Part shown: positions 51,973-59,895 of the stretch, in pieces
Layout of the letters: the number at the start of each line of letters is the position of its first letter
How positions within the stretch are numbered: the first letter of the stretch is position 1
DNA from: Streptomyces lateritius
GTDB lineage: Bacteria; Actinomycetota; Actinomycetes; Streptomycetales; Streptomycetaceae
Reading direction: 5' to 3'
NCBI RefSeq assembly: GCF_014649715.1
Contig: NZ_BMTO01000008.1
Coordinates: 62,001-126,000 of the forward strand
DNA length: 64,000 nucleotides
The notes under the pieces: model-generated
Told to the model about the DNA's origin: nothing
The model's input: the letters and a program-made list of their open reading frames with translations, nothing else
Databases searched by the model: none
Position numbers and translations under genes: made by a program

Positions 51973-52668
51973 TCAGGAATTCAGGTAGGTCAACACCGCG
52001 AGTACCCGACGGTGATCCCCGTCACTCGGTGACAGGCCGAGTTTCAGGAAGATGTTGCTGACGTGCTTCTCCACCGCGCCGTCGCTCACGACCAGCTGTT
52101 TCGCGACCGCCGAGTTCGTCCGGCCCTCCGCCATCAGGCCCAGGACCTCCCGTTCCCGGGGTGTCAGGTTCGCCAGCACGTCCTGCTTGCGGCTCCGGCC
52201 GAGGAGCTGCTGCACGACCTCCGGATCCAGCGCCGTGCCGCCGCGGGCCACCCGGACCACCGCGTCCACGAACTCCCGGACCTCGGCGACCCGGTCCTTC
52301 AGCAGATAGCCCACGCCCCGGCTGGAGCCGGCGAGCAGCTCGGTCGCGTACTGCTCCTCCACGTACTGCGAGAGGACGAGGACCCCGATCCCCGGGTACT
52401 CCTTGCGCAGCCGCACCGCCGCCCGTACGCCTTCGTCCGTATGGGTGGGCGGCATCCGCACATCCGCGACCACCACGTCCGGCAGCGCGTTCTCCCCGGC
52501 GAGACCGGCGACGGTCTTCACCAGCGCCTCCCCGTCCCCCACCCCGGCGACCACCTCGTGCCCCCGGTCGGTCAGCAACCGGGTCAGCCCCTCCCGAAGC
52601 AACACCGAGTCCTCGGCGATGACCACCCGTACCGCGTCCGCCACGTCTTCCCCCACGTCGATGTCCAT
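51973..52668 (-). CDS. NarL/LuxR-family response regulator
   Basis: The 231-residue protein has a receiver domain (VVIAEDSVLLREGL at about 14-27, phosphoacceptor Asp in VVVADVRMPP about 68, conserved Lys in GYLLKDRV about 122) and a C-terminal LuxR helix-turn-helix (LTPREREVLGLMAEGRTNSAVAKQLVVSDGAVEKHVSNIFLKLGL, about 165-209). It is the only response regulator beside two paralogous sensor kinases encoded just upstream. ATG at 52668 has GGAG upstream; it follows the first kinase by 62 bases. Target genes are not evident. Confidence 0.95.
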   Translation of the reverse strand: MDIDVGEDVADAVRVVIAEDSVLLREGLTRLLTDRGHEVVAGVGDGEALVKTVAGLAGENALPDVVVADVRMPPTHTDEGVRAAVRLRKEYPGIGVLVLSQYVEEQYATELLAGSSRGVGYLLKDRVAEVREFVDAVVRVARGGTALDPEVVQQLLGRSRKQDVLANLTPREREVLGLMAEGRTNSAVAKQLVVSDGAVEKHVSNIFLKLGLSPSDGDHRRVLAVLTYLNS

Positions 52669-52730
52669 GAGGCTCCAGCATGGCACCCGGCCCCGCGGGT
52701 GGTGGGCGACGCCTGCCCGGAACGGGGGCG

Positions 52731-54011
52731 TCATCGCCAGGGAAGCTCCGCGGTGACCGTCGTCGGGCCGCCCTCCGGGGAGTCGATCGCCAGGATGCCG
52801 TCGACCGCGTCCAGACGCTCAGTGAGCCCGGCGAGGCCGCTGCCCGCCGCCATGTCCGCCCCGCCCCGGCCGTCGTCCCTGACCTGCAGCATCAGCCGGT
52901 CACCCGTCCGCCACACCTCCACCCGGGCGCAGCGTGCCCCGGCGTGCTTGGAGACGTTCTGGAGCAGCTCGGAGACCGTGAAGTAGGCGATGCCCTCGAT
53001 CGCCGGCGCGGGCCGGCCCGGGAGATCCACCTCCACCGACACCGGGACCGCGCAGCGGGAGGCGACCGCCGACAGCGCCGCGTCCAGGCCGCGGTCGGTC
53101 AGGACCGCCGGGTGGATGCCCCGCGCCAGGTCCCGCAGCTCCCGCAGCGCCGTCTTCACCTCGCCGTGCGCCTCCTCGACCATGAGGGCCGCCGCCTCCG
53201 GGTCCTCGGTCAGCTTCTCCTTCGCCAGCCCCAGATCCATGGCCAGGGCGACCAGCCGGGCCTGCGCCCCGTCGTGCAGATCGCGCTCGATGCGCCGCAG
53301 GTCGGCCGCGGCGGTGTCCACGACCACGCCCCGGTCCGACTCCAGCTCGGTGACGCGGGTCGCCAGCCGCGAGGGCCCCAGCAGCCCGCGGACCATCAGC
53401 CGGTCCACGGCGGTCAGCGACCGGATGATCCACGGCCCGGCGAGGACGAAGAGCAGGCCGACGCCGCTGGTGACGGCGATCTCGAAGGGCGAGTCCAGGT
53501 AGAAGTCGTGCGTCCCGTCGCCGTACAGCTGGATGCCGTCCTGTCCCGCGTACATGGGGAAGACCCACTGCCACAGCGGGTACGTGAAGAGGGCCCAGCC
53601 CCAGACCCAGAACGCCACCGACACGGAGAAGGCGAAGACCGCCCACGGCATGTGGAGGACCGCGTACAGCAGGTGACGCCAGGACGCCCCGCTCTTCAGC
53701 ATCGCGCCCATCCACGACATCGCCCCGCCCGTACGCCCCCGCACCGGCGCCGGCGCGGAGACGTCGAGCCCGAGCCCGCGCGCCCGGGCCCGCTCCACCG
53801 CTCCGAAGCCGCGGCACATCGCCAGACCGCCGGCCAGGACCGGGATGCCCAGGAAGGTGATCAGCAGGCCGGCGCCGGCCGAGACCATGGCGATGGAGAG
53901 GGCGAAGTAGAGGCAGCTCAGCGGCAGTCCGAGCAGCAGATGGCCGAACTCGCGCCAGGTGCGGGCCTCGAACGGCGCGCGGATCGCGACGGGAAGGCGG
54001 TGGGTGGCCAT
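52731..54011 (-). CDS. Two-component sensor histidine kinase (HisKA_3), copy 1
   Basis: The 426-residue membrane kinase has four or more hydrophobic segments in its first 220 residues (a putative-sensor domain near 20-60 and helices near 120-200), then HisKA_3 with the phosphoacceptor His in IERDLHDGAQARLVALAMDLGLAKEKL (about 263-289), and an HATPase_c domain with FTVSELLQNVSKHA (N box) and LQVRDDGRGGADM. It lies 62 bases before the response regulator. Its catalytic half is nearly identical to the kinase at 54374, so the two are tandem paralogues. The outer loop with QDGIQLYGDGTHDFYLDSPFE may sense the signal. Confidence 0.94.
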   Translation of the reverse strand: MATHRLPVAIRAPFEARTWREFGHLLLGLPLSCLYFALSIAMVSAGAGLLITFLGIPVLAGGLAMCRGFGAVERARARGLGLDVSAPAPVRGRTGGAMSWMGAMLKSGASWRHLLYAVLHMPWAVFAFSVSVAFWVWGWALFTYPLWQWVFPMYAGQDGIQLYGDGTHDFYLDSPFEIAVTSGVGLLFVLAGPWIIRSLTAVDRLMVRGLLGPSRLATRVTELESDRGVVVDTAAADLRRIERDLHDGAQARLVALAMDLGLAKEKLTEDPEAAALMVEEAHGEVKTALRELRDLARGIHPAVLTDRGLDAALSAVASRCAVPVSVEVDLPGRPAPAIEGIAYFTVSELLQNVSKHAGARCARVEVWRTGDRLMLQVRDDGRGGADMAAGSGLAGLTERLDAVDGILAIDSPEGGPTTVTAELPWR

Positions 54012-54030
54012 CGCTGGTGTCCGTTTCTGA

Positions 54031-54070
54031 TCGGAGGAACTTCGGAGGAACGCGGAGGACTCGGAGGAAC
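54031..54070 (+). repeat. Four 10-bp iterons upstream of sensor kinase 1
   Basis: TCGGAGGAAC or close variants occur at 54031-54040, 54042-54051, 54052-54061 and 54061-54070, about one per helical turn, in the leader/promoter area of the minus-strand kinase gene. They may be regulator sites or simple repeats. Confidence 0.5.
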
Positions 54071-54194
54071 GCCGAAGGAGACGAGGGACGGGGTGGTGCC
54101 TCAAGCCTTCCGCGCGGGCGCGCCGTGGGCCATGAGGGAGGTGGGCGTCTACGGCCGGGGGTTTTCCCTACCTGCGGGCTCGGCGGGGCGGCTG

Positions 54195-54374
54195 GGGGGT
54201 GTCTTGTGGATCTTGCCGGGATCGCGTCGCCCGGCCCGCTCGCTCGCCGCGTTGTCGGGGTCACCCGAGTGCGCCCGGTACGAGGGCGACCCTCCGTCTT
54301 GCGATCGCACGCACCGGACGCGGCGGGCCCTGCCCTGCCCTGCGGGCAGACGGCGCTACCTTCCGGACACGACC
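54195..54374 (+). mobile_element. MITE-like repeat, copy B
   Basis: This copy of the 36888 element, about 180 bp, lies between the two sensor kinases. The right 130 bases (54243-54374) align closely with copy A and end in the same CTTCCGGACACGACC terminus. The left end is more decayed (GTGTCTTGTGGATC). The right end abuts the TAG stop of sensor kinase 2 (minus strand), sharing its last base. It contains no gene. Confidence 0.7.
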
Positions 54375-55528
54375 TAAGTCTTCGCTCGGGCCCGCCACGG
54401 CAGTTCCGCCGTCACGGTTGTCGGCCCGCCCTCCGGGGAGTCGAGGACGAACAGCCCGTCGACCGCCCCCAGCCGCTCCGCGAGCCCCGCCATCCCCGTC
54501 CCGCCGTCCAGCCGAGCCCCGCCGCGCCCGTCGTCCCGTACCTGGAGGAGCAGCCGGTCCTCCCGGCGCCACACCTCCACCGAGGCGGAACGCGCCCGGG
54601 CGTGCTTGGAGACGTTCTGGAGCAGCTCGGAGACCGTGAAGTAGGCGATGCCCTCGATGGCCTCCGCCGGCCGCTCGGTCAGATCGACGGTCACCTTCAC
54701 CGGCACCGTGCACCGCGCCGCGATCGACGACAGCGCGGCGTCGAGCCCCCGGTCGGTCAGGACCGCCGGGTGGATGCCCCGCGCCAGGTCGCGCAGCTCC
54801 TGCAGCGCCAGCTTCACCTCGCCGTGCGCCTCGTCGACCATGGCGGCGGCCGCCTCCGGGTCCTCGAGGAGCTTCTCCTTCGCCAGGCCGAGGCCCATGG
54901 CGAGGGCGACGAGCCGGGCCTGCGCGCCGTCGTGGAGATCGCGCTCGATGCGCCGCAGGTCGGCGGCGGCGGTGTCCACGACCACGCCCCGGTCCGTCTC
55001 CAGCTCGGCGATGCGCCGCTCCAGCTCGTCCGAGGGCGAGAGCAGTCCGCGGACCATGGCCCGGTCGGCGTTGGCCAGACCACGGGCGACGAAGGGAAGC
55101 ACCGGCCACAGGACGATCAGCGAGACCAGGGTGATCGTGAAGGTCACGATCCCCCAGGGCAGCCGGATGAACATGTACAGCACCGTCCGCCACGCGACCG
55201 GGTCCTTCAGCGCCGTCCACAGCCAGGGGAGGAAGCCGTGCCGGCGGGGCAGCGGACTGGGCTCCTCCACCCGTACCGCCAGCAGGCCCCGGGCCCGGGA
55301 CCGCTCGGCCCGCCCCAGGCCGCGCGCGCCGGCCAGACCGAGGGCGAGGAGCGGCAGACCGATCACCGTGACCGACAGGCCGACGCCGAGAAGCACCGAG
55401 ACCGCCACGTACACGAACCCCACCAGCGCGAACGGCAGATTGGCGAGGAGGAAGGAGACCTCCTTCCAGGTGTGCCGGCCGTAGGTGAGGCGCGCGGGCG
55501 GTAGCGGGGTCTCGGTGTCGACGCTCAT
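54374..55528 (-). CDS. Two-component sensor histidine kinase (HisKA_3), copy 2
   Basis: The 384-residue kinase has hydrophobic segments at about 25-65 (LLANLPFALVGFVYVAVSVLLGVGLSVTVIGLPLLALGLA) and 125-175, then HisKA_3 with IERDLHDGAQARLVALAMGLGLAKEKL (about 217-243) and HATPase_c with FTVSELLQNVSKHA and LQVRDDGRGGARL. The catalytic half is closely similar to copy 1, but the extracellular part is much shorter, so the two probably sense different inputs while talking to the same regulator. ATG at 55528 begins conserved sequence. Its stop codon is next to MITE-like copy B. Confidence 0.94.
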   Translation of the reverse strand: MSVDTETPLPPARLTYGRHTWKEVSFLLANLPFALVGFVYVAVSVLLGVGLSVTVIGLPLLALGLAGARGLGRAERSRARGLLAVRVEEPSPLPRRHGFLPWLWTALKDPVAWRTVLYMFIRLPWGIVTFTITLVSLIVLWPVLPFVARGLANADRAMVRGLLSPSDELERRIAELETDRGVVVDTAAADLRRIERDLHDGAQARLVALAMGLGLAKEKLLEDPEAAAAMVDEAHGEVKLALQELRDLARGIHPAVLTDRGLDAALSSIAARCTVPVKVTVDLTERPAEAIEGIAYFTVSELLQNVSKHARARSASVEVWRREDRLLLQVRDDGRGGARLDGGTGMAGLAERLGAVDGLFVLDSPEGGPTTVTAELPWRARAKT

Positions 55529-55727
55529 GGGCCAAGCCTGCCGGTCGGCGGTGACCGCACGCCATGGGGTTCGTGGGTGAGCCGGAGTAGGGATATCCCC
55601 CCTGCGTTCGCGTCCTGCCGCGCCTCGACCCCGCCTCCACCGCACCTCCACCGCGCCTCGGCCACGCCTCGGCCCGACGCGGTGCTCACTTCGTGACACG
55701 GCCGCTTACCGCCTCTTTATCAGGGCC

Positions 55728-55733
55728 TAGACT
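55728..55733 (+). promoter_or_regulatory. Candidate -10 element of the second nuo cluster
   Basis: TAGACT (TAGRNT pattern) lies 38 bases before the nuoA2 GTG, with TTACCG at a 16-base spacing upstream. No Rex-type site is visible here, unlike the first nuo operon. Confidence 0.45.
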
Positions 55734-55771
55734 CCCTGCGTACAGACAGCCGAAACGGGCAGGAAGCGAGG

Positions 55772-56179
55772 GTGGACGTGCCGGAACCGACCGTACGGGC
55801 GGGACTCGCGGCGGACTACTTCCAGACGTACTCGGTCGTCGGGCTGCTCGCCGTACTCGGAGTGCTCTTCGTCGCCGTGGCCTTCGGCGCGGGCCGGCTG
55901 CTGCGACCCGTCGTGCCGACGCCGGAGAAGCTGCTGACGTACGAGTGCGGTGTCGACCCGGTGGGGGAGGGCTGGGCCCACACCCAGGTCCGCTACTACG
56001 TGTACGCCTTCCTCTACGTGATCTTCGCCGTCGACTCGATCTTCCTCTTCCCTTGGGCGACCGTCTTCGCCGCACCCGGCTACGGCGCGGCGACCCTCGT
56101 CGAGATGTTCATCTTCCTCGGCTTCCTGGCCGTGGGACTGCTCTACGCGTACAAGAAGGGCGTCCTGGCATGGACGTGA
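55772..56179 (+). CDS. nuoA2: Complex I subunit A, second copy
   Basis: First gene of a reduced nuo cluster. The 135-residue protein has three membrane helices and the quinone-chamber loop KLLTYECGVDP (about 53-63), then QVRYYVYAFLYVIFAVDSIFLFPWA. It is about 16 residues longer than nuoA of the first operon, mainly at the N-terminus. Start is GTG at 55772 (MDVPEPTVRAG) after AGGAAGCGAGG. It overlaps nuoB2 by ten bases. Divergence from copy one is wide, so this is not a recent duplication. Confidence 0.95.
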   Translation: MDVPEPTVRAGLAADYFQTYSVVGLLAVLGVLFVAVAFGAGRLLRPVVPTPEKLLTYECGVDPVGEGWAHTQVRYYVYAFLYVIFAVDSIFLFPWATVFAAPGYGAATLVEMFIFLGFLAVGLLYAYKKGVLAWT

Positions 56180-56751
56180 CCCCGACTCCGAACCCGGTTC
56201 CCCTGCCGGCCCCCACGCTGGGGCCCCTGGCCCGACTGGCCCCCCAGCCGATGAAGGTGGTCCTGAACTGGGGCCGCCGCTACAGCCTCTGGGTCTTCAA
56301 CTTCGGGCTCGCCTGCTGCGCGATCGAGTTCATCGCCGCGTCGATGGCCCGTCACGACTTCATCCGGCTGGGTGTGATCCCCTTCGCGCCCGGGCCGCGC
56401 CAGGCCGACCTCATGATCGTCTCTGGCACGGTGACGGACAAGATGGCACCGGCGGTGAAGCGGCTGTACGAGCAGATGCCCGAGCCCAAGTACGTCATCT
56501 CCTTCGGCGCCTGCTCCAACTGCGGCGGGCCCTACTGGGACTCGTACTCGGTGACGAAGGGCGTCGACCAGATCATCCCGGTCGACGTGTACGTGCCGGG
56601 CTGCCCGCCGCGTCCTGAAGCGCTTCTCCAGGGCATCCTCAAGCTTCAGGAGAAGATCGCGCGGGAGAGCCTGGGGGAGCGGTACGGCGCTGCCGCCTCG
56701 GTCTCCCAGCTGACCAGCGGTCTGGTGCCGCCGCCGGGAGGCACCGCGTGA
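56170..56751 (+). CDS. nuoB2: Complex I subunit B, second copy (N2 cluster kept)
   Basis: The 193-residue protein keeps all four N2 ligands: the Cys pair in FGLACCAIEFI (about 44-54), Cys in SFGACSNCGGPYWDSYSV (about 107-124) and Cys in VPGCPPRPEA. The N-terminus is Pro-rich (MDVTPTPNPVPLPAP). ATG at 56170 is used; GTG at 56176 would give a 4-base overlap with the nuoA2 stop. NuoB normally needs NuoD to form the quinone site, but no nuoD follows in this cluster. Confidence 0.95.
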   Translation: MDVTPTPNPVPLPAPTLGPLARLAPQPMKVVLNWGRRYSLWVFNFGLACCAIEFIAASMARHDFIRLGVIPFAPGPRQADLMIVSGTVTDKMAPAVKRLYEQMPEPKYVISFGACSNCGGPYWDSYSVTKGVDQIIPVDVYVPGCPPRPEALLQGILKLQEKIARESLGERYGAAASVSQLTSGLVPPPGGTA

Positions 56752-58241
56752 ACGCCTACGACACCCTTCCCGACGCCGTGACGGAGATCTTCGGCGCGGA
56801 GGCGACGGCGGAACGGGCGTACGACCTGCTGACGGTCGACGTGCCGGCGGGTTCGTGGATCGCCGCGCTGGAGACCGCCCGCGACGTGCTGGGCTGCACC
56901 TACTTCGACTGGCTGAGCGCGGTCGACGAGCCGGGCACGGGCTTCCGGGTCTGCGCGCACGTGGCGGCGCTGGAGGCGGGCGCGGTTCGTCGTCTGCTGG
57001 TCCGGACCACCGTCCCGCACGCCGCCCCCTCCCTGCCGACGGCCGTGGAGGTCTACGCGGGCGCGGCCTGGCACGAGCGCGAGACGCACGAGATGTTCGG
57101 CGTGGAGTTCACGGGCCACCCAAACCTCGTCCCGCTGCTCCTGCCGGAGAACTTCGAGGGCCACCCGCTGCGCAAGGACTTCGTGCTCGCGGCCCGGGTC
57201 GTGAAGGCGTGGCCGGGCGCGAAGGAGCCGGGGGAGCCTGCGGCGGGTGCGGGGCACGGCGGCCCCAAGCGCCGCCAGATGCTCCCCCCGGGCGTCCCCG
57301 ACCCCAACGAATGGGGCCCCCTCAAGGGCCAACTCCCCCCTGCCCCCACCCGCCCCGCCCGCGCGACGGGAGCGGCCACAACCGACCGCCCGCCCCGCCG
57401 CGCCCGCCCGGCAGCGGAGTCCTCCGACACGGCCCCGACCCCGGCCCGTCGCGCCCGCACGGCGGCGGAAGGCTCGGCGAGCCAGGCGGCCGAGACGGCC
57501 CCGACCCCGGCCCGTCGCGCCCGCACTGCGGCGGAAGGCTCGGCGAGCCAGGCGGCCGAGGCGGCAGCCGCTGCCCCCGCCGGCGGCGCGGGCGAGGAGT
57601 CGGCCACCCCGGCTGCGGAGACCGGGACCACCACCCGTCCGGCCCCCGATGCGCCAGGAGCGGGCTCCCCCTCCAGCGCGGGTGAGGGCTCGGCAGGCGA
57701 GGCCCCCGAGGCGTCACCCGCCGCCCCGGCGCGCCGCGCGCGGCGCGCCGGGGAGGGTTCGGCGACCCAGCGCGCCGAGGAGCCGGCCGCCGAGCCGGCC
57801 TCGCCGGCGGGCGAGCCTCCGGCGACCCCGGAGGCCGAAGGCCCCGCGGGCCAGGGCACCCCTCCACGGGCGCCGCGGCGTTCGCGGAGTGCTGCCGACG
57901 GCTCGGTGAGTCAGGGCGGCGCTCCCGCCGGGCCCGCCCCGTCGCCACGCCCCCGAAGCTCGGACGCTCCGTGGCACCACGCCCGCCCCGCGTTCGAGGA
58001 CAAGCCCGCCGCGACCGGCCACGTACCGGCTAAGGAGCCTGCGCCGGAGCAGACCCCCGCGCCCCCGCCGAAAGCGGACCCGGCGCCGGGCGCAGCTCCC
58101 GACGCCGAATCGGCCGAAGCCGCGCCCACGCCCGACGCGGAGCCGGCCGCCGACGAAGCCGCGCCCGCATCCGACGCGGACCCGACCGACACCCCGACCG
58201 ACACCCCGCCCACCCACCCCGCCGGAGGCGATCCCGCGTGA
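56748..58241 (+). CDS. nuoC2: Complex I subunit C, second copy, with a ~330-residue disordered repeat tail
   Basis: Residues about 1-165 are a NuoC 30-kDa domain, with the signature AWHERETHEMFGVEFTGHPNLVPL (about 105-128) and GHPLRKDFVLAARV. The rest, to residue 497, is Ala/Pro/Glu/Arg low-complexity sequence, predicted to be disordered, carrying four RRxRxAxxGSxSQ-type repeats; two are exact 22-residue tandem copies. No NuoD domain is present, so this is not a NuoCD fusion. GTG overlaps the nuoB2 stop and the nuoH2 GTG overlaps its stop, so the long tail is truly in frame and in the operon. Confidence 0.93.
   Translation: MNAYDTLPDAVTEIFGAEATAERAYDLLTVDVPAGSWIAALETARDVLGCTYFDWLSAVDEPGTGFRVCAHVAALEAGAVRRLLVRTTVPHAAPSLPTAVEVYAGAAWHERETHEMFGVEFTGHPNLVPLLLPENFEGHPLRKDFVLAARVVKAWPGAKEPGEPAAGAGHGGPKRRQMLPPGVPDPNEWGPLKGQLPPAPTRPARATGAATTDRPPRRARPAAESSDTAPTPARRARTAAEGSASQAAETAPTPARRARTAAEGSASQAAEAAAAAPAGGAGEESATPAAETGTTTRPAPDAPGAGSPSSAGEGSAGEAPEASPAAPARRARRAGEGSATQRAEEPAAEPASPAGEPPATPEAEGPAGQGTPPRAPRRSRSAADGSVSQGGAPAGPAPSPRPRSSDAPWHHARPAFEDKPAATGHVPAKEPAPEQTPAPPPKADPAPGAAPDAESAEAAPTPDAEPAADEAAPASDADPTDTPTDTPPTHPAGGDPA
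57429..57560 (+). repeat. Two 66-bp tandem units in nuoC2
   Basis: 57429-57494 and 57495-57560 are nearly identical 66-base units, each coding for a 22-residue repeat beginning TAPTPARRART and ending SASQAAE. Two more degenerate copies of the RRxRxAxxGS core occur later in the gene. Confidence 0.85.
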
Positions 58242-59206
58242 ACGACGCACTCGACGTCGCCCTCCGGCTGCTCGTCGTCTTCGCCGTCTTCCTCGTCCTG
58301 CCCCTCGTCGTCGGGCAGACCGAGCACAAGGTCATGGCCCACATGCAGGGCCGCCTCGGCCCCATGTACGCCGGCGGATTCCACGGTTGGGCCCAGCTCG
58401 TCGCCGACGGCGTCAAGTTCGCGCAGAAGGAGGACGTGGTCCCGGCCAACGCCGACCGCCGCGTCTTCCAGCTCGCCCCCGCCGTCGCCCTCCTCCCGTA
58501 CCTCCTGGTCCTCGTCGCCATCCCCATCGGCCCGAGCGAAGGCGCCGTCGGCCAGGTCGTCGACGCGGGCATCTTCTTCGTCCTCGCCGTGATGGGCGTC
58601 GGCGTCCTCGGCAGCCTCATGGCCGGCTGGGCGTCCGCCAACAAGTTCTCCCTCCTCGGAGGGCTCCGCACCGCCGCCCAGCTCCTCGCCTACGAGCTCC
58701 CGATGCTCCTCGCCGCCGCCTCCGTCGCGATGGCCGCCGGCACGGTCTCCCTCCCCGGCATTCTGAACGCCTTCGAGTGGTGGTGGCTGCCCTGGCAGAT
58801 CGTCGGCGCGCTCGTCTTCTTCGTCGCCGGCCTCGCCGAACTCCAGCGGCCCCCGTTCGACATGCCGGTCGCCGACTCCGAGATCATCTTCGGCGCGTAC
58901 ACCGAGTACACCGGCCTCCGCTTCGCGCTCTTCCTGCTCGCCGAGTACGCCGGCATCGTCGTCCTCTGCGGACTGACCACCGTCCTCTTCCTCGGCGGCT
59001 GGCACGGCCCGTTCGGCGCCGACGGTCTCGGCTGGGTCTGGACCCTGCTCAAGACCGCGGTCCTCGCCTTCCTCGTGATCTGGCTCCGCGTCTCGTACCC
59101 CCGCCTGCGTGAGGACCAGCTCCAGAAGCTCGCCTGGACGACCCTCGTCCCGCTCGCCCTCGCGCAGATCGCGCTCACCGGCATCGTGAAGGTGGCGATC
59201 CAGTAA
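58238..59206 (+). CDS. nuoH2: Complex I subunit H, second copy
   Basis: The 322-residue membrane protein has about eight helices and the NuoH loops EHKVMAHMQGRLGPMYAGGFHGWAQ (about 28-52) and LQRPPFDMPVADSEIIFGAYTEYTGLRFAL (about 205-235). In copy one the corresponding first loop is ERKVVAWMQLRIGPNRHGPWG, so several quinone-entry residues differ. It lacks the charged C-terminal tail of copy one. GTG overlaps the nuoC2 stop. nuoI2 starts within its stop codon. Confidence 0.95.
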   Translation: MNDALDVALRLLVVFAVFLVLPLVVGQTEHKVMAHMQGRLGPMYAGGFHGWAQLVADGVKFAQKEDVVPANADRRVFQLAPAVALLPYLLVLVAIPIGPSEGAVGQVVDAGIFFVLAVMGVGVLGSLMAGWASANKFSLLGGLRTAAQLLAYELPMLLAAASVAMAAGTVSLPGILNAFEWWWLPWQIVGALVFFVAGLAELQRPPFDMPVADSEIIFGAYTEYTGLRFALFLLAEYAGIVVLCGLTTVLFLGGWHGPFGADGLGWVWTLLKTAVLAFLVIWLRVSYPRLREDQLQKLAWTTLVPLALAQIALTGIVKVAIQ

Positions 59207-59895
59207 TGCCCACCGCGTCTCCCGACCACCGCCCCTCGTCGACGACCTCCGGGCGGCCCCGTTCCTTTCCCGGTTCCGGCCTGGCCAAGGGCCTGGCCGT
59301 CACGCTCCGCACGATGACGAAGAAGACCGTCACCGCGCAGTACCCCGACAAGCAGCCCGAGCTCCCGCCCCGTACCCGCGGCGTCATCGGTCTGTTCGAG
59401 GAGAACTGCACCGTCTGCATGCTCTGCGCCCGCGAGTGCCCCGACTGGTGCATCTACATCGACTCCCACAAGGAGACGATGCCGGCCGCCACGCCCGGCG
59501 GCCGTGAGCGCAGCCGCAACGTCCTCGACCGCTTCGCGATCGACTTCGCCCTCTGCATGTACTGCGGCATCTGCATCGAGGTGTGCCCGTTCGACGCGCT
59601 GTTCTGGTCGCCCGAGTTCGAGTACGCGGAGACCGACATCCACGAACTCACCCACGAGCGCGACAAGCTCCGCGAGTGGATGTGGACGGTGCCCGAGCCG
59701 CCCGCCCTCGACCCGGGAGCGGAGGAGCCGAAGGAGATCGCCGCCGCCCGCAAGGCGATGGAGAAGCAGGCCGCCGCCCAGGCCGCGGCCGAAGCGGCAG
59801 CAGCCCAGGCCCCGCAGGCCCCCGGTCCCGAGAACTCCGGCCCGCAGAACCCCGGCCCCCAGGTCCCCGGCACCCCAGAGGGAGGCCCCGCGTGA
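59206..59895 (+). CDS. nuoI2: Complex I subunit I, second copy, with Ala/Pro-rich tail
   Basis: The 229-residue protein has both ferredoxin motifs: CTVCMLCARECP (about 68-79) and CMYCGICIEVCP (about 122-133). The C-terminal 60 residues are an Ala/Gln-rich helix then Pro/Gly-rich repeats (GPENSGPQNPGPQVPG). The N-terminus (about residues 2-20) is coded by a segment similar to the start of nuoD. ATG overlaps the nuoH2 TAA as TAATG. Without NuoE/F/G, this subunit would be the natural entry point for electrons from ferredoxin. Confidence 0.94.
   Translation: MPTASPDHRPSSTTSGRPRSFPGSGLAKGLAVTLRTMTKKTVTAQYPDKQPELPPRTRGVIGLFEENCTVCMLCARECPDWCIYIDSHKETMPAATPGGRERSRNVLDRFAIDFALCMYCGICIEVCPFDALFWSPEFEYAETDIHELTHERDKLREWMWTVPEPPALDPGAEEPKEIAAARKAMEKQAAAQAAAEAAAAQAPQAPGPENSGPQNPGPQVPGTPEGGPA
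59208..59259 (+). repeat. About 50-bp segment shared with the 5' end of nuoD
   Basis: Partner of 15676-15729; see that entry. Both copies stand directly after a start codon of a translationally coupled nuo gene. Confidence 0.5.

Noticed and set aside
56748..58241. NuoCD fusion in the second nuo cluster
   Set aside because: The C-terminal two thirds has no HPSTHG-type quinone loop or any NuoD motif; it is low-complexity sequence.
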